Shown: piece by piece, positions 22,249 through 34,082 of the stretch
How positions within the stretch are numbered: position 1 is the stretch's first letter
Layout of the letters: the number at the start of each line of letters is the position of its first letter
Source: Halichondria panicea
Lineage: Eukaryota > Porifera > Demospongiae > Suberitida > Halichondriidae
Direction of reading: 5' to 3'
DNA length: 64,000 bases
Assembly: GCF_963675165.1 (NCBI RefSeq)
Contig: NC_087393.1
Span: forward strand, 2,423,502 to 2,487,501
The notes under the pieces: model-generated
Seen by the model: only the letters and a program-made list of their open reading frames with translations
What the model was told of the DNA's origin: nothing
Database searches by the model: none
Program-made: the position numbers and the translations under genes

Positions 22249-25200
22249 TTATCTATGGTTGTGTTCCTCATTTGCAAATATTGTTGGTTTGCTTGTTGTC
22301 TGGAGCTCTTGCTTTAGCCAGTTCACTCGTGCTGAAACTGATTTAGTCCTTGAGGTGTTTGGAGACCCCGCTTGTCCAGTTGGCTTTGGAGGTGGAACTG
22401 GTGCGATCTTTGGAGGTGGAACTGGTGGGATCTTTAGCTTCGTTGGTGAGAGCACGACATTCTCATGGGTCTTTCTTTGGTTGTTAAATAGGCTCTGGCT
22501 CCTTGCCTCCGATTCTGGATGGTGATCAGACGGCCATATCGGTGTCTTTGCCGCTGGATATTGAGTGGGGTGTAAGGTCTCTGTGTGTGGAGAAGTTTGC
22601 TTTTCTGGACTGAGTTGATCCGGTAAATCGTACATGTGTCCTTGTACCAAGTCAAAACTGAGTGGATTGAAGTTCTCGTATTTTGTTAATTTCTTTTTAA
22701 GCTCTGCACCTGTCAGTGGGAACCCTTGTTCATTGAGATTTACGTAGTCTAATTTGTCATCATCAGAGTCATCTTCATCTTCTGGTTGACTACTTTCACT
22801 TTCACTTTCTGTACACTGTATAATCGACAATCAAGTTTATAGGAGGTAAATGTACCCGTCCTGGATTTACAAGTGTATTTATACCGGAAGGCAGTTACGT
22901 ACTGTATTATAACGGGAAAATTTGGCGACGATTGGTGAATTTTACTGAAAATTAAGTGGACGCAACGTCTTTGCCGTATATAGTAGCCACGCCTGAAACC
23001 CCAAATTAAAAACACCATTTCCGTCATTTTCCAAATTTTCCCGTTATACGGTACGTATTCATGAGGGTGCATGCACGGCAGGAATACATCATAAACATAA
23101 TTATAACTGTAAGTAAAAGTGTATGTAAAGACCCATAACCGTGGCAATAGTTTTTCGTGGGTTCAGTATAACGGGTATACTAGCTATATAACGCATAACC
23201 TTGCAGTTGTATACACACGTACGTGTAGAAGGGCATTTTTAATATAGATCACAGAATGAGTGGCCGGGGGAAAAGGTACCTTTGCACAAAATAATAATAA
23301 TAGTTACCTCCTCATACGAATACTTCACAGAGGTTGTTTTGGCTGGAGGAACTGGAAGAGCAATCCTATTAGTAGCTCGCGAAGGAAGGGGAATAGGCTG
23401 CCTTGTGCCTGCGATAGAGATGGATTGATGGTGTGACTATTCATTTAGTCGAGCTTACCATGAAAGGCAGTTTGCTGATCCTCGGCATTTGAATCATTCT
23501 CACTCTCAGAGTCAGTCGAGTCTTGTTCACGTGCAGCGACCATGTCCACATATTCTCCAGATTCATTGGTGAACAAAAAATCCTCGCTGTCTGCTTTATT
23601 TGAACTTATTGAGGATGGTGATAGACCAATGTTAGGCGATCTTTTGTAGGCTTTTGAAGGGATTAACACCGGTGCCACCTTTTTTTGTGGTATTGCAGGT
23701 TGCTGTATAAGTACATACAGAGGAGACTAATAAATTACTAAATTTTGATACTGCATATAAAGTACTCTAGCCTTGAGATATAATTATTGGGAATATTTGG
23801 CGAAGATGGCCATTTACATATCACATAGGGAAGGCCAGCTTCAATATTTCTAACTCAAATCAACCATAATTTATGCTGAGCATTGTTTACTTGGAAAGAT
23901 CCAGGCTTTTTGAAGGGCAGAGACAATCTCTTATCTGTCGCTGAGAAAGGTGTTTTTCTCGGCAGTGGAGGAAGAGGTAGCATTCGTCTGGTATTCTGTT
24001 GTTATAAATAAAGTTACAAAATGCATGCATGCGAATAAAATGGACGGTCTTTCTATTTGTATAAATGTATATGACCTCTTGTGTTTGGTAGGTTGCCTCC
24101 ACACATACAGCAGGAAACAAGCCGTGCTTTCCATCACTTGCTCCATACCACCAACCAGCTTCACGTGAGTGGCTAGTGACAACGTAAACCTTTTGACCAA
24201 TCTATAACCAAATCAATGAGTATTGTATTGTAATAGCATTGCCGTAATGCATGCATATCACTAGCTTCTTGCTTAAAATTAATAGCAGCAAAAGTGTACA
24301 TTGTATACCACCAAAGGGGAACTTACTTTCAAGCTAATCTTTCCTGGTTCTTGTGTGTAAAAATCCTGTTTGACAACGTAAACGCGTTTCACATCGTTTT
24401 TCATTTGGTTCCACATTGACACTCTATCAACGTCAACTGGCTCCAACTCAGCGGTTTCGTCCAGACCCACAGTATTAATAGCCGGGCTTGAAAACGAGGC
24501 AGTTATCACAGCCTCTTCTTCATCCTCCACTGCATCAAGGTTAGGGCTTGAGTCTAATGCTCTTACTACTTCCTCATTTCGTTTTTTCGCTGCAGGATCA
24601 CATCAAATTATGCACGTTATAAAAAATTCCGATATACTAGATCTAGCTGCTTACTTGTTTCATTTTTTCTTGGTCGCCTGCGTTGCTATAAGGGCAAACA
24701 ATTATAATGAGCAATTGTGACGAGGATACATTGGATTAACTCACAGCGGCAAATGCATAGGCTTCTTTTTCCATGCTTCTTAGATTAAACTTTTGAGCAA
24801 GATCTGTTAAGTTTTTCTTTTTCCACTTCTTATCTGAAGTGTTGGAAAATAGCATCATGCATGCTTAATATAATTATACCACTCAGTATAATTATTATCA
24901 TTATAATTATTAGGCCTTATAATTATTATGTTATAGTTGTGACACATGCACGAGTGCCACATGGGATATATTGGCTCAGTAGTGACTTAGGCCCGAAGGC
25001 CTCGAGGGCAAGTGCACTACTGAGCCAATATATCCAATGTGCGCACAAGTGAGCTGTGTAACAACTGATTTGTTGCATTCCTTGTGCATTCCTTTCCGTG
25101 TGTACACATCACTCGTTTTATAGGACAACTAGTTTCAACTACTTGTGGTGGCTGTGGAATGCACCAGATGCATGAAAAACGTTTTCTGCCTACCACTGAA

Positions 25201-26913
25201 TCTGTTGAACAGTGTTATACTATAAAAGGGACCGTTTCAGGTTACTGGGTGGAGGGTGGGCTTTAGCTAACTTCAGCCATACTATGCCAGTATCTAGATA
25301 GTGGAACAGTTCAAGGCTTGACCTGTGCCATATGGTAGATATTGGCACAGTGTTTCCCTCAAAATGCAACAACGTAGTGGCACAAGTGTTGCCCACTCAA
25401 AATGCAACAACGTATTGCAACAACGTATGTTGTTGCATTTTGAGCGGGCAGATCAAAGGAAACACTGTGCCAATATCTGCCATATGGCACAGGTCAAGCC
25501 TTGAACTGTGCCACTATCTAGATACTGGCATAGTATGGCTGAAGTTACCTTACGTTGTTGCATTTTGTCACTACTGAGCCAATATATCCCATGTGGCACT
25601 CGTGCATGTGTCACAACTATAACATATTGTGTAGGTATACATGTATTATTAACGTACCCGGTAGAAGGATATCCTGGATAGTGCAACTGGTCCCTGGCTT
25701 CATGCTGCCAACTAGGAGAGTCATCATACGATCAGTATGTGAATCCTACGTTTGTGAGGTGAAGCACAGTTTACAGTAACGATTATATATAATTATGTCA
25801 TGCAATACTTTACCTTAAATTGCTCTGTTTTTTCTCCACTAGCATTCAACATCAAAGTTGTTAGTACTGGTAGCACGGCAGTACTAGAGGACAGGTTCAT
25901 GCAAAGCTCCATAGCAGTTGTAAGAGGATGCTTTAAAGTTAATCTGAACGCCCCCAACTGTATCTTGTAACCTTTTCGGGACTCTAGAATCGGTGTAACC
26001 TCAACTTGACCTCTGCTCGTTGAATAAACTGCATTTTAATTATTAATTAGTGGACAGATGCACACTTCATGATGTGTTTAGGGACCACATTAACTAATAG
26101 CAACAACCAAAAGCAAACAAAAACATTATTGATTGAGTCCTACGCAAACAAGTATCTATCTGAAGCTTAGTATACTAACGTATACATATCACTTCCTTAA
26201 ATTGTTTTTATTCTAAAAAAACCCATCACAGTAAGTTTACTTTTGGGATTTGTGTGCTTGAGGAATGTGTTATGTGTGCTTCATATGCTGAGCAAACAAT
26301 ATATATGAGGCTTTACTTTCAGTCAGGTGACAGATACATGGACACTTTGTGCAGATGTGAAGCAAACAACAGCAGTTCAATATTCATGAACCAGAACCAA
26401 GTATCATCATAACAACCAAGTTTTATGCAATGCCCTGCATTATAACAAAACACTCCTACGAAATAAATAGGTCACTAATAGCTTGCAATGGGATGAGAAG
26501 AGAAGGAGTGACATACTCAAACTTCATTCTTTTGTTTAAACGTACGCGATCGTGTTAGCAAAATGAGCACAAATCCTCTCTAAACAAAACCTGTGCTTAC
26601 CTGGTGTATTGAACACAATGGTTTGACTTCCCACTCTTCTTGTTGTAATTTGCCGTGGAGAACTTCCCACGACATCCCCTGGAAATTGTAGTGTAATCCT
26701 TTCATTCTCATCTCCAACGGAATCATCATACAGCACTACCATTCTTGTTTCTTGCTGTACAAAAATACTGATAGATATCTACATGCATAACACACATAGT
26801 AGCTAGTGTAAATAGATCATGTTTTAGCTCACATTGCAGACAAAGTGATCTGGGATAAGAAGAGAAGGAGTGACATGCTCAAACTTCCTTCTGTTTGTTG
26901 GCCTGCTGCTCAT
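22249..26913 (-). CDS. SH3-containing, tyrosine-motif signalling adaptor, resembling the adaptor at 0.5-6 kb
   Basis: Twelve exons join in phase to 687 codons: 26913-26833, 26754-26601, 26028-25814, 25745-25658, 24833-24745, 24685-24655, 24589-24327, 24201-24076, 23995-23891, 23702-23459, 23408-23308 and 22815-22249. The N-terminal 150 residues (HVTPSLLIPD, ITLQFPGDVVG, GQVEVTPI) resemble the DBB/TIG region of the first adaptor, and NLTDLAQKFNLRSM recalls its ankyrin tail TPIELAQKND. An SH3 domain lies at about 288-343 (KRVYVVKQDFYTQEPGKISL, AGWWYGASDGKHGLFPA). A proline-rich ligand (RMLPLPPLPRK), EYVDM (a YxxM PI3-kinase SH2 site), DYVNLN and YDLP follow, then repeated PPVPPPK-type ligands. 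A membrane-proximal SH2/SH3 docking protein feeding PI3K is the likely role; this is inference. Intron 4 is almost wholly one transposon. Confidence 0.7.
22900..23054. mobile_element. Short palindromic MITE (GTACTGTATTATAACGGG / CCCGTTATACGGTAC)
   Basis: The two ends, including 'cgggaaaatttgg' and 'ccaaattttcccg', are inverted over roughly 30 bp. It sits between the last two coding exons of the minus-strand adaptor. Confidence 0.7.
24929..25625. mobile_element. Composite inverted-repeat element filling an adaptor intron
   Basis: The outer arms 24929-24987 and 25567-25625 are inverted copies over nearly 60 bp (ATGTTATAGTTGTGACACATG at the left end). Inside, a second hairpin is built from the TGTGCCAATATCTGCC module in both orientations (25275-25360 and 25450-25545), plus repeats of 'aaatgcaacaacgta'. 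A one-sided relative lies at 9446-9860. No ORF of transposase type is present. Confidence 0.75.
26489..26540 (-). pseudogene. Partial duplicate of exon 1 of the minus-strand adaptor
   Basis: 'aagagaaggagtgacatactc' with 'aaacttcattcttttgttt' nearly repeats exon 1 at 26853-26899 ('aagagaaggagtgacatgctc'). Translated it would read KFEYVTPSLLIP against KFEHVTPSLLIP. It lies in intron 2 and lacks a matching donor, so it looks like a dead exon copy. Confidence 0.55.
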
Positions 26914-27172
26914 GTTCAGATTCACCAACAACAACTCATAAACACAACTCGCAACTAGATGCAATGCGTTTGTCTTTGTCACAAGTAGCTAGTCAAAGTA
27001 AAGGTACTATTAAATGAGCTTCTCAAGCCTACATGTACATTATTTTTGTCTTCTCAATTTTGTAGCTGAGCATCATACGGCTTCAGCAAGTACATGGCCA
27101 CGCCACGCCCCCACACTAGCTTCCTTGTGTGATCTGAAAGGTCGTTTCCATGACAACTGTATAATAGTGACC
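26914..27172. promoter_or_regulatory. Short divergent region between the adaptor and the CCDC166-like gene
   Basis: The two start codons are 259 bp apart and point away from each other, so both promoters must fall here or in upstream non-coding exons. No TATA element is evident. Confidence 0.45.
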
Positions 27173-30100
27173 ATGCCAAAGAAAAAAAAAGAAAAGGGTG
27201 GTAAAAAGAAGGGCAAGGGTAAAGGGGAAGTCAAGGAAAAAGGAGAGGATACTGACAAGCCTTTTGAAGCACCTGGAGTTTCAGAGAAAGAAAAAATTCT
27301 CAAAAAAGAGTAAGTGAAAATTATTACCGTAATTGATGTAATTACAGCCCCATGTCAGCATCAGTATCATTTTTTAGGTCCTAAAAAAGTGCCAACCATT
27401 GTTGGAATTATTTGTTTCTGGCGCTTATAAAAAGGCTTGTTTGAGACATCAAGACAATCATCCTGCATCTTTGACTTCCTTCACTTCCAAACAGTTGTCT
27501 AACCCATAGCTACAGTCAATGAACGTTGTTCACAAGTCATCCAGCTCTCAACGGTGCAGCTAGCAAGTGAAACTGAGCTAGACCACGCCGCATTTTCTCT
27601 ACAAATTGTATACTAGCTGTTGAACATAAGCGCCACCATAATTTAGGCGCCAGAGCTTGGGTTGAATGCAATTTATTGTGCTCTAAAGATGCGCCACTCA
27701 GAAGTGGAATTAATTTTTTCTGGCGCTGTAATTACATCAATTACAGTATATAAGGCCACTCCAAGTGACACTCTGCTTTCTGGTCCTGAAGTTTTTCTAA
27801 TTGCATGTGGGTGGGCGGCTTTTCTCATTATGTCATTATCAATTTCACCTTATGAACTCATTATTTTGCAAATGAATATCATTATTACACTATTTTGTAC
27901 CACATGGACCATTCTTCGCATGCGTAGTAGAAATAATGAGATAGAAATCCAAGAATAAAATCTGATGCGGGCGGTGGACCAGAAACCAGAGTATCACTTG
28001 GAGTGGCCTAACGTACTTGGCTACCATCGATTCGACTTTCTTCTAATTACAGCGCCATGCGCCAAATTCATAAAATAATTTTTTTATTTTACTCCAATTG
28101 AACGCCAAGTAAATTCTGGAATTATTTTTGCTGCCGCTTAGGTAATTAGAAAAGAAATTATAACGCGAGGCTCTATGTACAACTGTCTATGGTAGCCTCA
28201 TGGAAACAGCTACTAATACTCTACGTTCTATTGCTAAGCGCCACTCTAATATAAGCAGCAAACTGGATTTATTTGTGTGCCACTGGAAAATCATAATAAA
28301 TTTTTCGTGGCATTGTAATTAAGAAATACGGTACCGCAATACCTCTAAAAGGCGACCCTCCAAATTTGCGACACCCTTGAGCTTAGGAAATGTTCTGACC
28401 TCTAAAAGTAGCAACAGCTGTGTTGACAATTAATGTCGCGTCCTAAATGAAGGTAAATGTAGCCACACCCTAGCCTCGATTCTAGCCGACTGGAAACACG
28501 TTTTTAAGCGGCTAGAAATCGACAAGTAGACTTAGTAGAGCTACCTCCAATTAGATGCAACCCTCTAATAAGCGACATCCAGGTCTTCAATATAATTTTT
28601 CAACCTCCAAAAGAATCGACCTCTGGTTTCGTAATTATTAAAAAAAAGTGTCGCCTTAATTAAAGGTATTACGGTAACTGTCTTTTGTATAAAATAGCAC
28701 TGAAAAACCAGTGGTAAAGTTTAGCATGGTTTGGCGGATAAATTGGTTTACACTTAAATAGAGAGTATAATGATTCATTATCAGAGAGACAGACCCGTAA
28801 TTAGATTCGAGGTAAGGTCGTTTTTTAGCTGCGGCTATTTTCTGAAATGCAGCCACCTCGCTCTGGCCAAGCTGCATTGTCCCAAGGGTGGCCAGATTAA
28901 CGAGAGTCTACTGTAATTGGATTTGAGTACAAGAAACCTGAGGTTGAGCATGCGCTTAAAATCAAAAAATCCTTTCTACGATAAGCGACAGCAAAAAATA
29001 ATTATGGACTTGTTCATCTATTATGGTGGTGCTGTAATTAGAAAAAACGATAGTAGCCGAGGCGCATGTGGGCGGCCACGGGTATAGTAGTCCGTTTGTT
29101 TGTGTTACGGAGCCTCCTTTCTTTCTTTTAAGTAGATACTACAGCTGTTGTGTGGGTTACCACATTTGTCGTGCACTATTGCCAATTATACAGAGTAGCA
29201 ACACAGGCGCCATTTATGTAGTTCGTTATAATGTTCATGAACTTTTATGTCAAGTTAGGTAGTAGTGATAGTTTCATTTTGCAATGTACATCTAAAAGCA
29301 TCTTCACCCTATATACTGACTCCAACTATTGTTATCCCAAACAGATTGGCTGAATTGGACTTTGAGCTGGACACTCTTAAGAGGCAAGTCAGCGATCTGA
29401 GGAGTGAGAACGATTGGCTTCAGAGAGAAGCAGATAAATCAAAGGATGAAAGTGTATGTACATGTGCACTTTAAACATTACAGGGGAATTAGTTAATGTA
29501 TTGTTTACCTTGAAACAGCATAACGTATGCATGAAAGGATAGATGCATAGTCTAAAAGTATCCTTGAAGTTTATTTAGTGAAACTATACATATTCTATAT
29601 CCTCAATCAAAAGCAGAGTAAAGTGATTGATAGTAACCCTTCAATAATAATAATATTATTGTCCTCGTGATTCCCCCATTTAGCAAGACTACCAAACTTA
29701 CATCTCTCGTAAGGCCCAGAAGAGACAGACTATGATAGTATCCCTCAACGACCACAACCAGCACGAGTTGAGGGAGATACAGGAGCAGAGGGAGAAGGTC
29801 ATTGATAAGTACACAGAGGAGAAAAAAGGTGATCATTCATAAAGAAAATTTGATTTCAAAGCCTAAAAATTCTTCATTGTCTCATACAATTGTGCTTGTA
29901 AGACTGTCCCTGTGTTGGTTAGATAAGTGAATACCAATATTTTACAAGATTTGTATAGCCAAGAAGCAATCAAGGTTAGAGCCTACAAAGGTTGTTCTCT
30001 TTTAAGAAGCTGTACTCTGTCACAATAAACTGTTGCCAAATAGTAGAGTTATACACTTCTCTATGTAGCACTGAATGTACAGCTGCTAAGAAAAGAGGAG

Positions 30101-33100
30101 GAACTTGAGGTTAAGAAAGACGAGCTGCAAGCCCTGGCATACTTTAAGGTATACTGTTCTGCTCTTCATGTATAGTTAACTCGAGACCTGTAGGCGACCA
30201 GTTATAGTGGTCGGTCAGTGTGCCTGTTTGTCTGTCTATATTCTAAGTGTGCTCACCTGGATGCCGCATACAGTACTGCGTTTGCAGCATTGATAGCCTC
30301 AAGGAAAGTACCACGAGTGCTGATACCTCGGGATATGCCAAACGTACATAACATAAAGCTACTAGCTATTGCTGATCATGACACACACGATATCATAATG
30401 AATATTTTTTGCGCTGGATGCGGTCAGAATCACAGGGAAACTCAAAGAATGGGAAATGATCGACCATAATTGTTGGAAAAAAGGATGCCAAAAGTTTAAA
30501 ATTAATTGCTGCATCATCAGTAGAGCCGTACAGCTCTTTTCTCACTCTTGCAGCTACCAATAGCTAGCGTTCTAGTAGAGCTAACTACTAAGTAGAGTAG
30601 CAACACTCTATGGACAAGTTTTGCTACGCACTCTTCTGAAAAGGCTGCAATGGTAAGCCAAACTAGGCATAACTCGAGAACCAAGCATTATTTTGCAAAA
30701 TAACACATGACTAGAAGCCTATTGCTGTAGCAGTCTACACAGACACACACTCAAATACACTACCGTATACCTCGCTTGCGCATGCGCACCGAGACATAAT
30801 AATTATAGTTACCGCATTACCTACTACAATGTTTGTGAGCAAAAAACCTCTGCAAATACTCTGCAAATGAGCCAAATTAGCAGAAATAGAAATTTGCGAT
30901 TAAGTTTTGCAATCTAGCAAGTATCGTGATGTCATAACAGGGTTTCATCCAGGATTTTAAGTTTGAGGGGGAAGTTTGAAAAGAAACTGCGCGTGCCAGC
31001 GCAAAAAATTTGAGGCCACCCACTTCCGGTCACCACACCCCCTATATTGTTTGTTTTTGGTGCCTATTTAGCGATGTGCTCCTGGCAATGTGCATTGACA
31101 GGCAACTCCATATAATTTGGTATGCTGGTTTGAAATTGTGGACCGTATCGACTATAGAAGACTATAGAAACCACAAAAAGCAATGAATAGATTTGTGGTA
31201 ATACTATAGGTGATGACCAAGCATCCTCTAGCAAAGCTATATGTAGCAAAAGACCGTGTCTGGTTATAGTACCCCTCTCTCTCTCTCTCCCTCTCCCTCT
31301 CCCTCTCTCTCTCTCTCCCTCTCCCTCTCTCTCTCCCTCTCTCTCTCTCTCCCTCTCTCTCCCTCTCCCTCTCCCTCTCTCTCTCTCTCTCTCCCTCTCT
31401 CTCTCTCCCTCTCTCTCTATCTCCCTATCTCTCTCCCTCTCCCTCCTCCTATTTCCCCCTCTCTTTTGGGGGGGAAGCTTCCCCCCCCGCCCGCTCCCCA
31501 CTAGATGAAACCCTGCATAATTATAAGTACATACATTTAAGTGTTTGCGGTCTTATTTTTTGTGAACCCCATTTTAGCATGTTTTAAGCTTGCAAAACAT
31601 GTATTAAGGTATAATAGTGGAAGATTTTCAAGCGCTGTTATTGAATAAAAACGAGCAAAAGCTAAGAAGCGCACCTTGCACTTAAGACTATAGAAACAGC
31701 TAGCTGGCTAAATGTATGTGCGGCTTTAATTCCTTACACATACACATAACCACTACAACCACAACGTTACCACATGGAGCTTGTTTTCCATACGAAAACT
31801 TCTGGCTTTCCTGCTGCTACCCAAACCCCAGTATGACCTATCACTGACTGCATCAGTAATAATATTCTCAAAGCCTTACCTCAACTTTGGTTGAGGTTTA
31901 CAAAACCTAAATTTCAGTATCCATTGCCTTATTAGCTATTATTTGCTGCATGGTGGCTTCCATATCCACAGCACTCCTACAATCATGCACACTTCAAGCT
32001 AATGGTTTAGCATTTCAGTACTCTAGTTACAGTTCTGTTACCACGTGCAACCCTTTAGTAGGTACTGTGAGTGTCATATTTGTTCATCAATCTAGCATCT
32101 CCTCTACTTATAAAATGTTATTTCACAGACATTGAAAGAGGAGCAGGACGAAGAGATAATGTCCTTGGAGCGCCGATTAGAGACCCTGAGATTTCAACAT
32201 GAAGACAGAGTGAGGGGAATGAAGACTAAGTTCCTCAAAGAGAAGAAAGCTTACGAGGACTCGATTGAGACTAGAATCAAATCCATGGCAGTGGAAGCCA
32301 GCAAGGTACATATCTTTATTTTCTTCTAATGCTAGTAACCACTTGCATATATGCAATGGATTGTGGATGGGCAGGGGCAGATCTAGGAATTGTGAACGGT
32401 TATAGAAGAGTCACTGATAAAAATGAAAGCACCGCCTCGGTGGAGATGCCAAAGCCACATAACATAAAGCTACTAATAGCTTAATTTTATACACAGGATG
32501 AACATTTTTTAATTTGCATGGAATGCAAACTCAAATAGTGGGTAATGATCGACCATGATTGTTAAAAACGATCGATGCCAAAGTTTAAGTCTAAAATTAA
32601 TGGCTGCCATCAGCAGAGCCTTGCAGCTACCAATAGCTAGCGTTCTAGTGCAGAGCTAAGTCCTAAGAAGAGTAGCAACACTCGGTAAACAAGTTTGGCT
32701 ACGTGCTCTTCCGAAAGGCTGCAATGGCATTCCAAGTAAGCAAAACTAGGCATAACTCAAGAACAAAGCATTATTTTGCAAATCCACGAATTAAAATCCA
32801 AGAAAACATGACTAGAAGCCTATAGAAACTCTTACTTTCACTTCATTGATCCCTGAGCAGCTGTAGCAGTCTACACAGACAGACAGACACACACACAAAC
32901 ACACTACCGTATACCTCGCTTGCGCATGCGCACCGAGGCATAAAATTGTCAACAGTTATCTCGCTAGACCAGTGCCCAGGCTAATAGCTACTGTAACATC
33001 ACTTTCATGAGAGAGACCAGGGGTGCTCAAGCCCCAAAAAACCACTGTTAAACATGCCACTGTCTAGATTGCCTCGACCAAAGGAGGCGGGACATGCGTC

Positions 33101-34082
33101 ACATGGCAATGGAATGTGTGGCATACAATGTTCACATTAGGGTCTTGACCTTTAACCTTTCCTTACATTTCAGTGTAGCTACATATATGGTGCCTGTGGT
33201 AGATCTACTGTTGTGCTCTCGCTCACATCACTTTCTAGTAATCTCGAATATTGTACTGTTTTAGAAGACGGCAACCAACCTGAATTAACTCCCTGACTGC
33301 TCTCTATAGTAGCCCATATGTACTGTGAAAACCACTAGATTTGATGGTGAATTTCAAGCCATTGAGCTGGGATCCCACTGGGATCTCTGATCCATAAGTT
33401 AGTACCATCCTTCCACTACATGATAGCGAGAAAATAACCGTGGGATCGCTGCTGTTCCGGGCCGGCTGCTTGAAGATCCGCACTTTTGGCACAAATCTCT
33501 GCGGTTAAAATGTGTTAATCACTGAGGCACACGTGATGTGTGTCCTACCTCCTCTGTAGTAGTGATGTGCGCCTCGACCATATGGTAGCTGATCTAGACT
33601 AGCTGACTCAGCCAGTAGCCAGCCCCACCCTCTTATCATGCAGAGAGAACTTTGTACTGTGTTGTCATGACAGTATAGCTAGCGAATCAGTAAGTCAATA
33701 TAGTTCATATCTAGTTGAACCCAACGAACTGACCCTGGATCTGCTCTTGATGGGCTAGCCGTAATGGAAACACTCATCAGGTCTGATTCACATTCAGTGT
33801 CTTACCACATTTGTGCTAATCCCATAAGTAAATGAACGACTGCTTTTGTCTCCACTTGCATAGGAGGTGACTGAGCACCTAAAAGAGCACACAAGTTACA
33901 TCAAGACGGAGAACCATCGTCTAAGGAAGGAGCTCCAGGACCTCATAGAGACTACCAATTCCCTACAGCTACAGAAGAAAAAGTTGGAGAAACAGTATCA
34001 AAAATTGTTACATGAGTATCAGTACAACCAAGGCATTCAGCAGCTTAGGGGATCAGTATTTAGGAATAATAGCACAGCCTAG
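27173..34082 (+). CDS. CCDC166-like coiled-coil protein (DUF4515)
   Basis: Six exons (27173-27309, 29345-29453, 29684-29828, 30069-30148, 32129-32305, 33864-34082) join in phase to 288 codons plus stop. A lysine-rich start (MPKKKKEKGG) is followed by almost continuous heptads. Landmarks shared with vertebrate CCDC166 in order are LRSENDWLQREA, YQTYISRKAQKRQ, IVSLNDHNQHEL, LQALAYFK, EEIMSLERRLETLRFQHE, KFLKEKKAYE, and LKEHTSYIKTENHRLRKEL. The DUF4515 family includes BBOF1 and CCDC121 relatives, some tied to cilia or basal bodies; the function of CCDC166 itself is poorly known. Introns are packed with MITEs. An unidentified gene lies inside the last intron on the other strand. Confidence 0.85.
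27325..27748. mobile_element. TACCGTAATTGATGTAATTACAGC-ended MITE, uninterrupted copy
   Basis: The left end 'taccgtaattgatgtaatta' is mirrored by 'taattacatcaattacagta' at the right. The 424-bp interior is homologous to 38222-39432, in reverse, and shows the empty form of the site that carries a further insertion in that copy. Confidence 0.8.
27950..28330. repeat. Degenerate fragments of TACCGTAATTGATG-like elements
   Basis: 'ctaattacagcgcca', 'ggtaattagaaaagaaatt' and 'cattgtaattaagaaatacgg' are scattered end motifs of this or related families in CCDC166-like intron 1. Boundaries cannot be set by eye. Confidence 0.4.
28331..28676. mobile_element. MITE with ACCTCTAAAAGGCGAC / GTCGCCTTAATTAAAGG termini
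   Basis: 'taccgcaatacctctaaaag' at the left pairs with 'taattaaaggtattacggta' at the right. The interior repeats words such as 'cctctaataagcgac'. No ORF was found. Confidence 0.6.
28722..28912. repeat. Right-hand half of a CAGTAGACTCTCG MITE
   Basis: It shares 'ttagattcgaggtaaggtcg', 'gcggctattttctgaaatgc' and the terminal 'aacgagagtctactg' with the full copies at 48.6 and 59.9 kb; the left half is missing. Confidence 0.7.
29056..29120. repeat. Fragment with GGCCACGGGTATAGTAGTCCG end
   Basis: 'agccgaggcgcatgtgggc' followed by 'ggccacgggtatagtagtcc' is the end sequence seen at 20.43 and 46.09 kb. No partner end is nearby. Confidence 0.5.
30186..30790. mobile_element. ACCTCGCTTGCGCATGCGC-type MITE in CCDC166-like intron 4
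   Basis: It runs from 'ctgtaggcgaccagttatag' through 'accacgagtgctgatacctcgg' to 'cttgcgcatgcgcaccgag'. It shares its interior with 18.96-19.5 kb and 32.42-32.94 kb, in the same order. It is non-coding. Confidence 0.65.
30938..31515. mobile_element. CAGGGTTTCATC-ended element with a long CT-rich tract
   Basis: It begins 'cagggtttcatc' and ends with the complement 'gatgaaaccctg'. The interior holds a pyrimidine tract of about 180 bp (31268-31448) made of CT and CCT units, then opposed G and C runs with AAGCTT between. The tract creates spurious long frames on both strands that are not genes. Confidence 0.6.
32424..32942. mobile_element. ACCTCGCTTGCGCATGCGC-type MITE in CCDC166-like intron 5
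   Basis: It runs from 'gaaagcaccgcctcggtgg' to 'cttgcgcatgcgcaccgag' and is closely similar to the left copy at 18.96-19.5 kb but with a much shorter (AC)n tract. Confidence 0.65.
33304..33581 (-). CDS. Unidentified small two-exon gene nested in an intron
   Basis: Exon 33581-33549 begins with ATG and codes MVEAHITTTEE; its donor is gtagga. Exon 33498-33304 follows an acceptor (taaccgcag), is in phase and ends in TAG. The 75-residue product contains RFVPKVRIFKQPARNSSD, VIFSLSCSGRMVLTYG and GLKFTIKSSGFH. It has no signal peptide, membrane helix or motif that I can name. It lies in intron 5 of the CCDC166-like gene, antisense to it. The tidy splice phase and codon-like composition favour a real gene; the small size argues for caution. 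Confidence 0.4.

Noticed and set aside
31064-31501. Long Arg/Glu-rich frame on the minus strand, and a Ser/Leu/Pro frame on the plus strand
   Set aside because: Both are translations of the CT-rich microsatellite; there are no splice or start signals worth noting.
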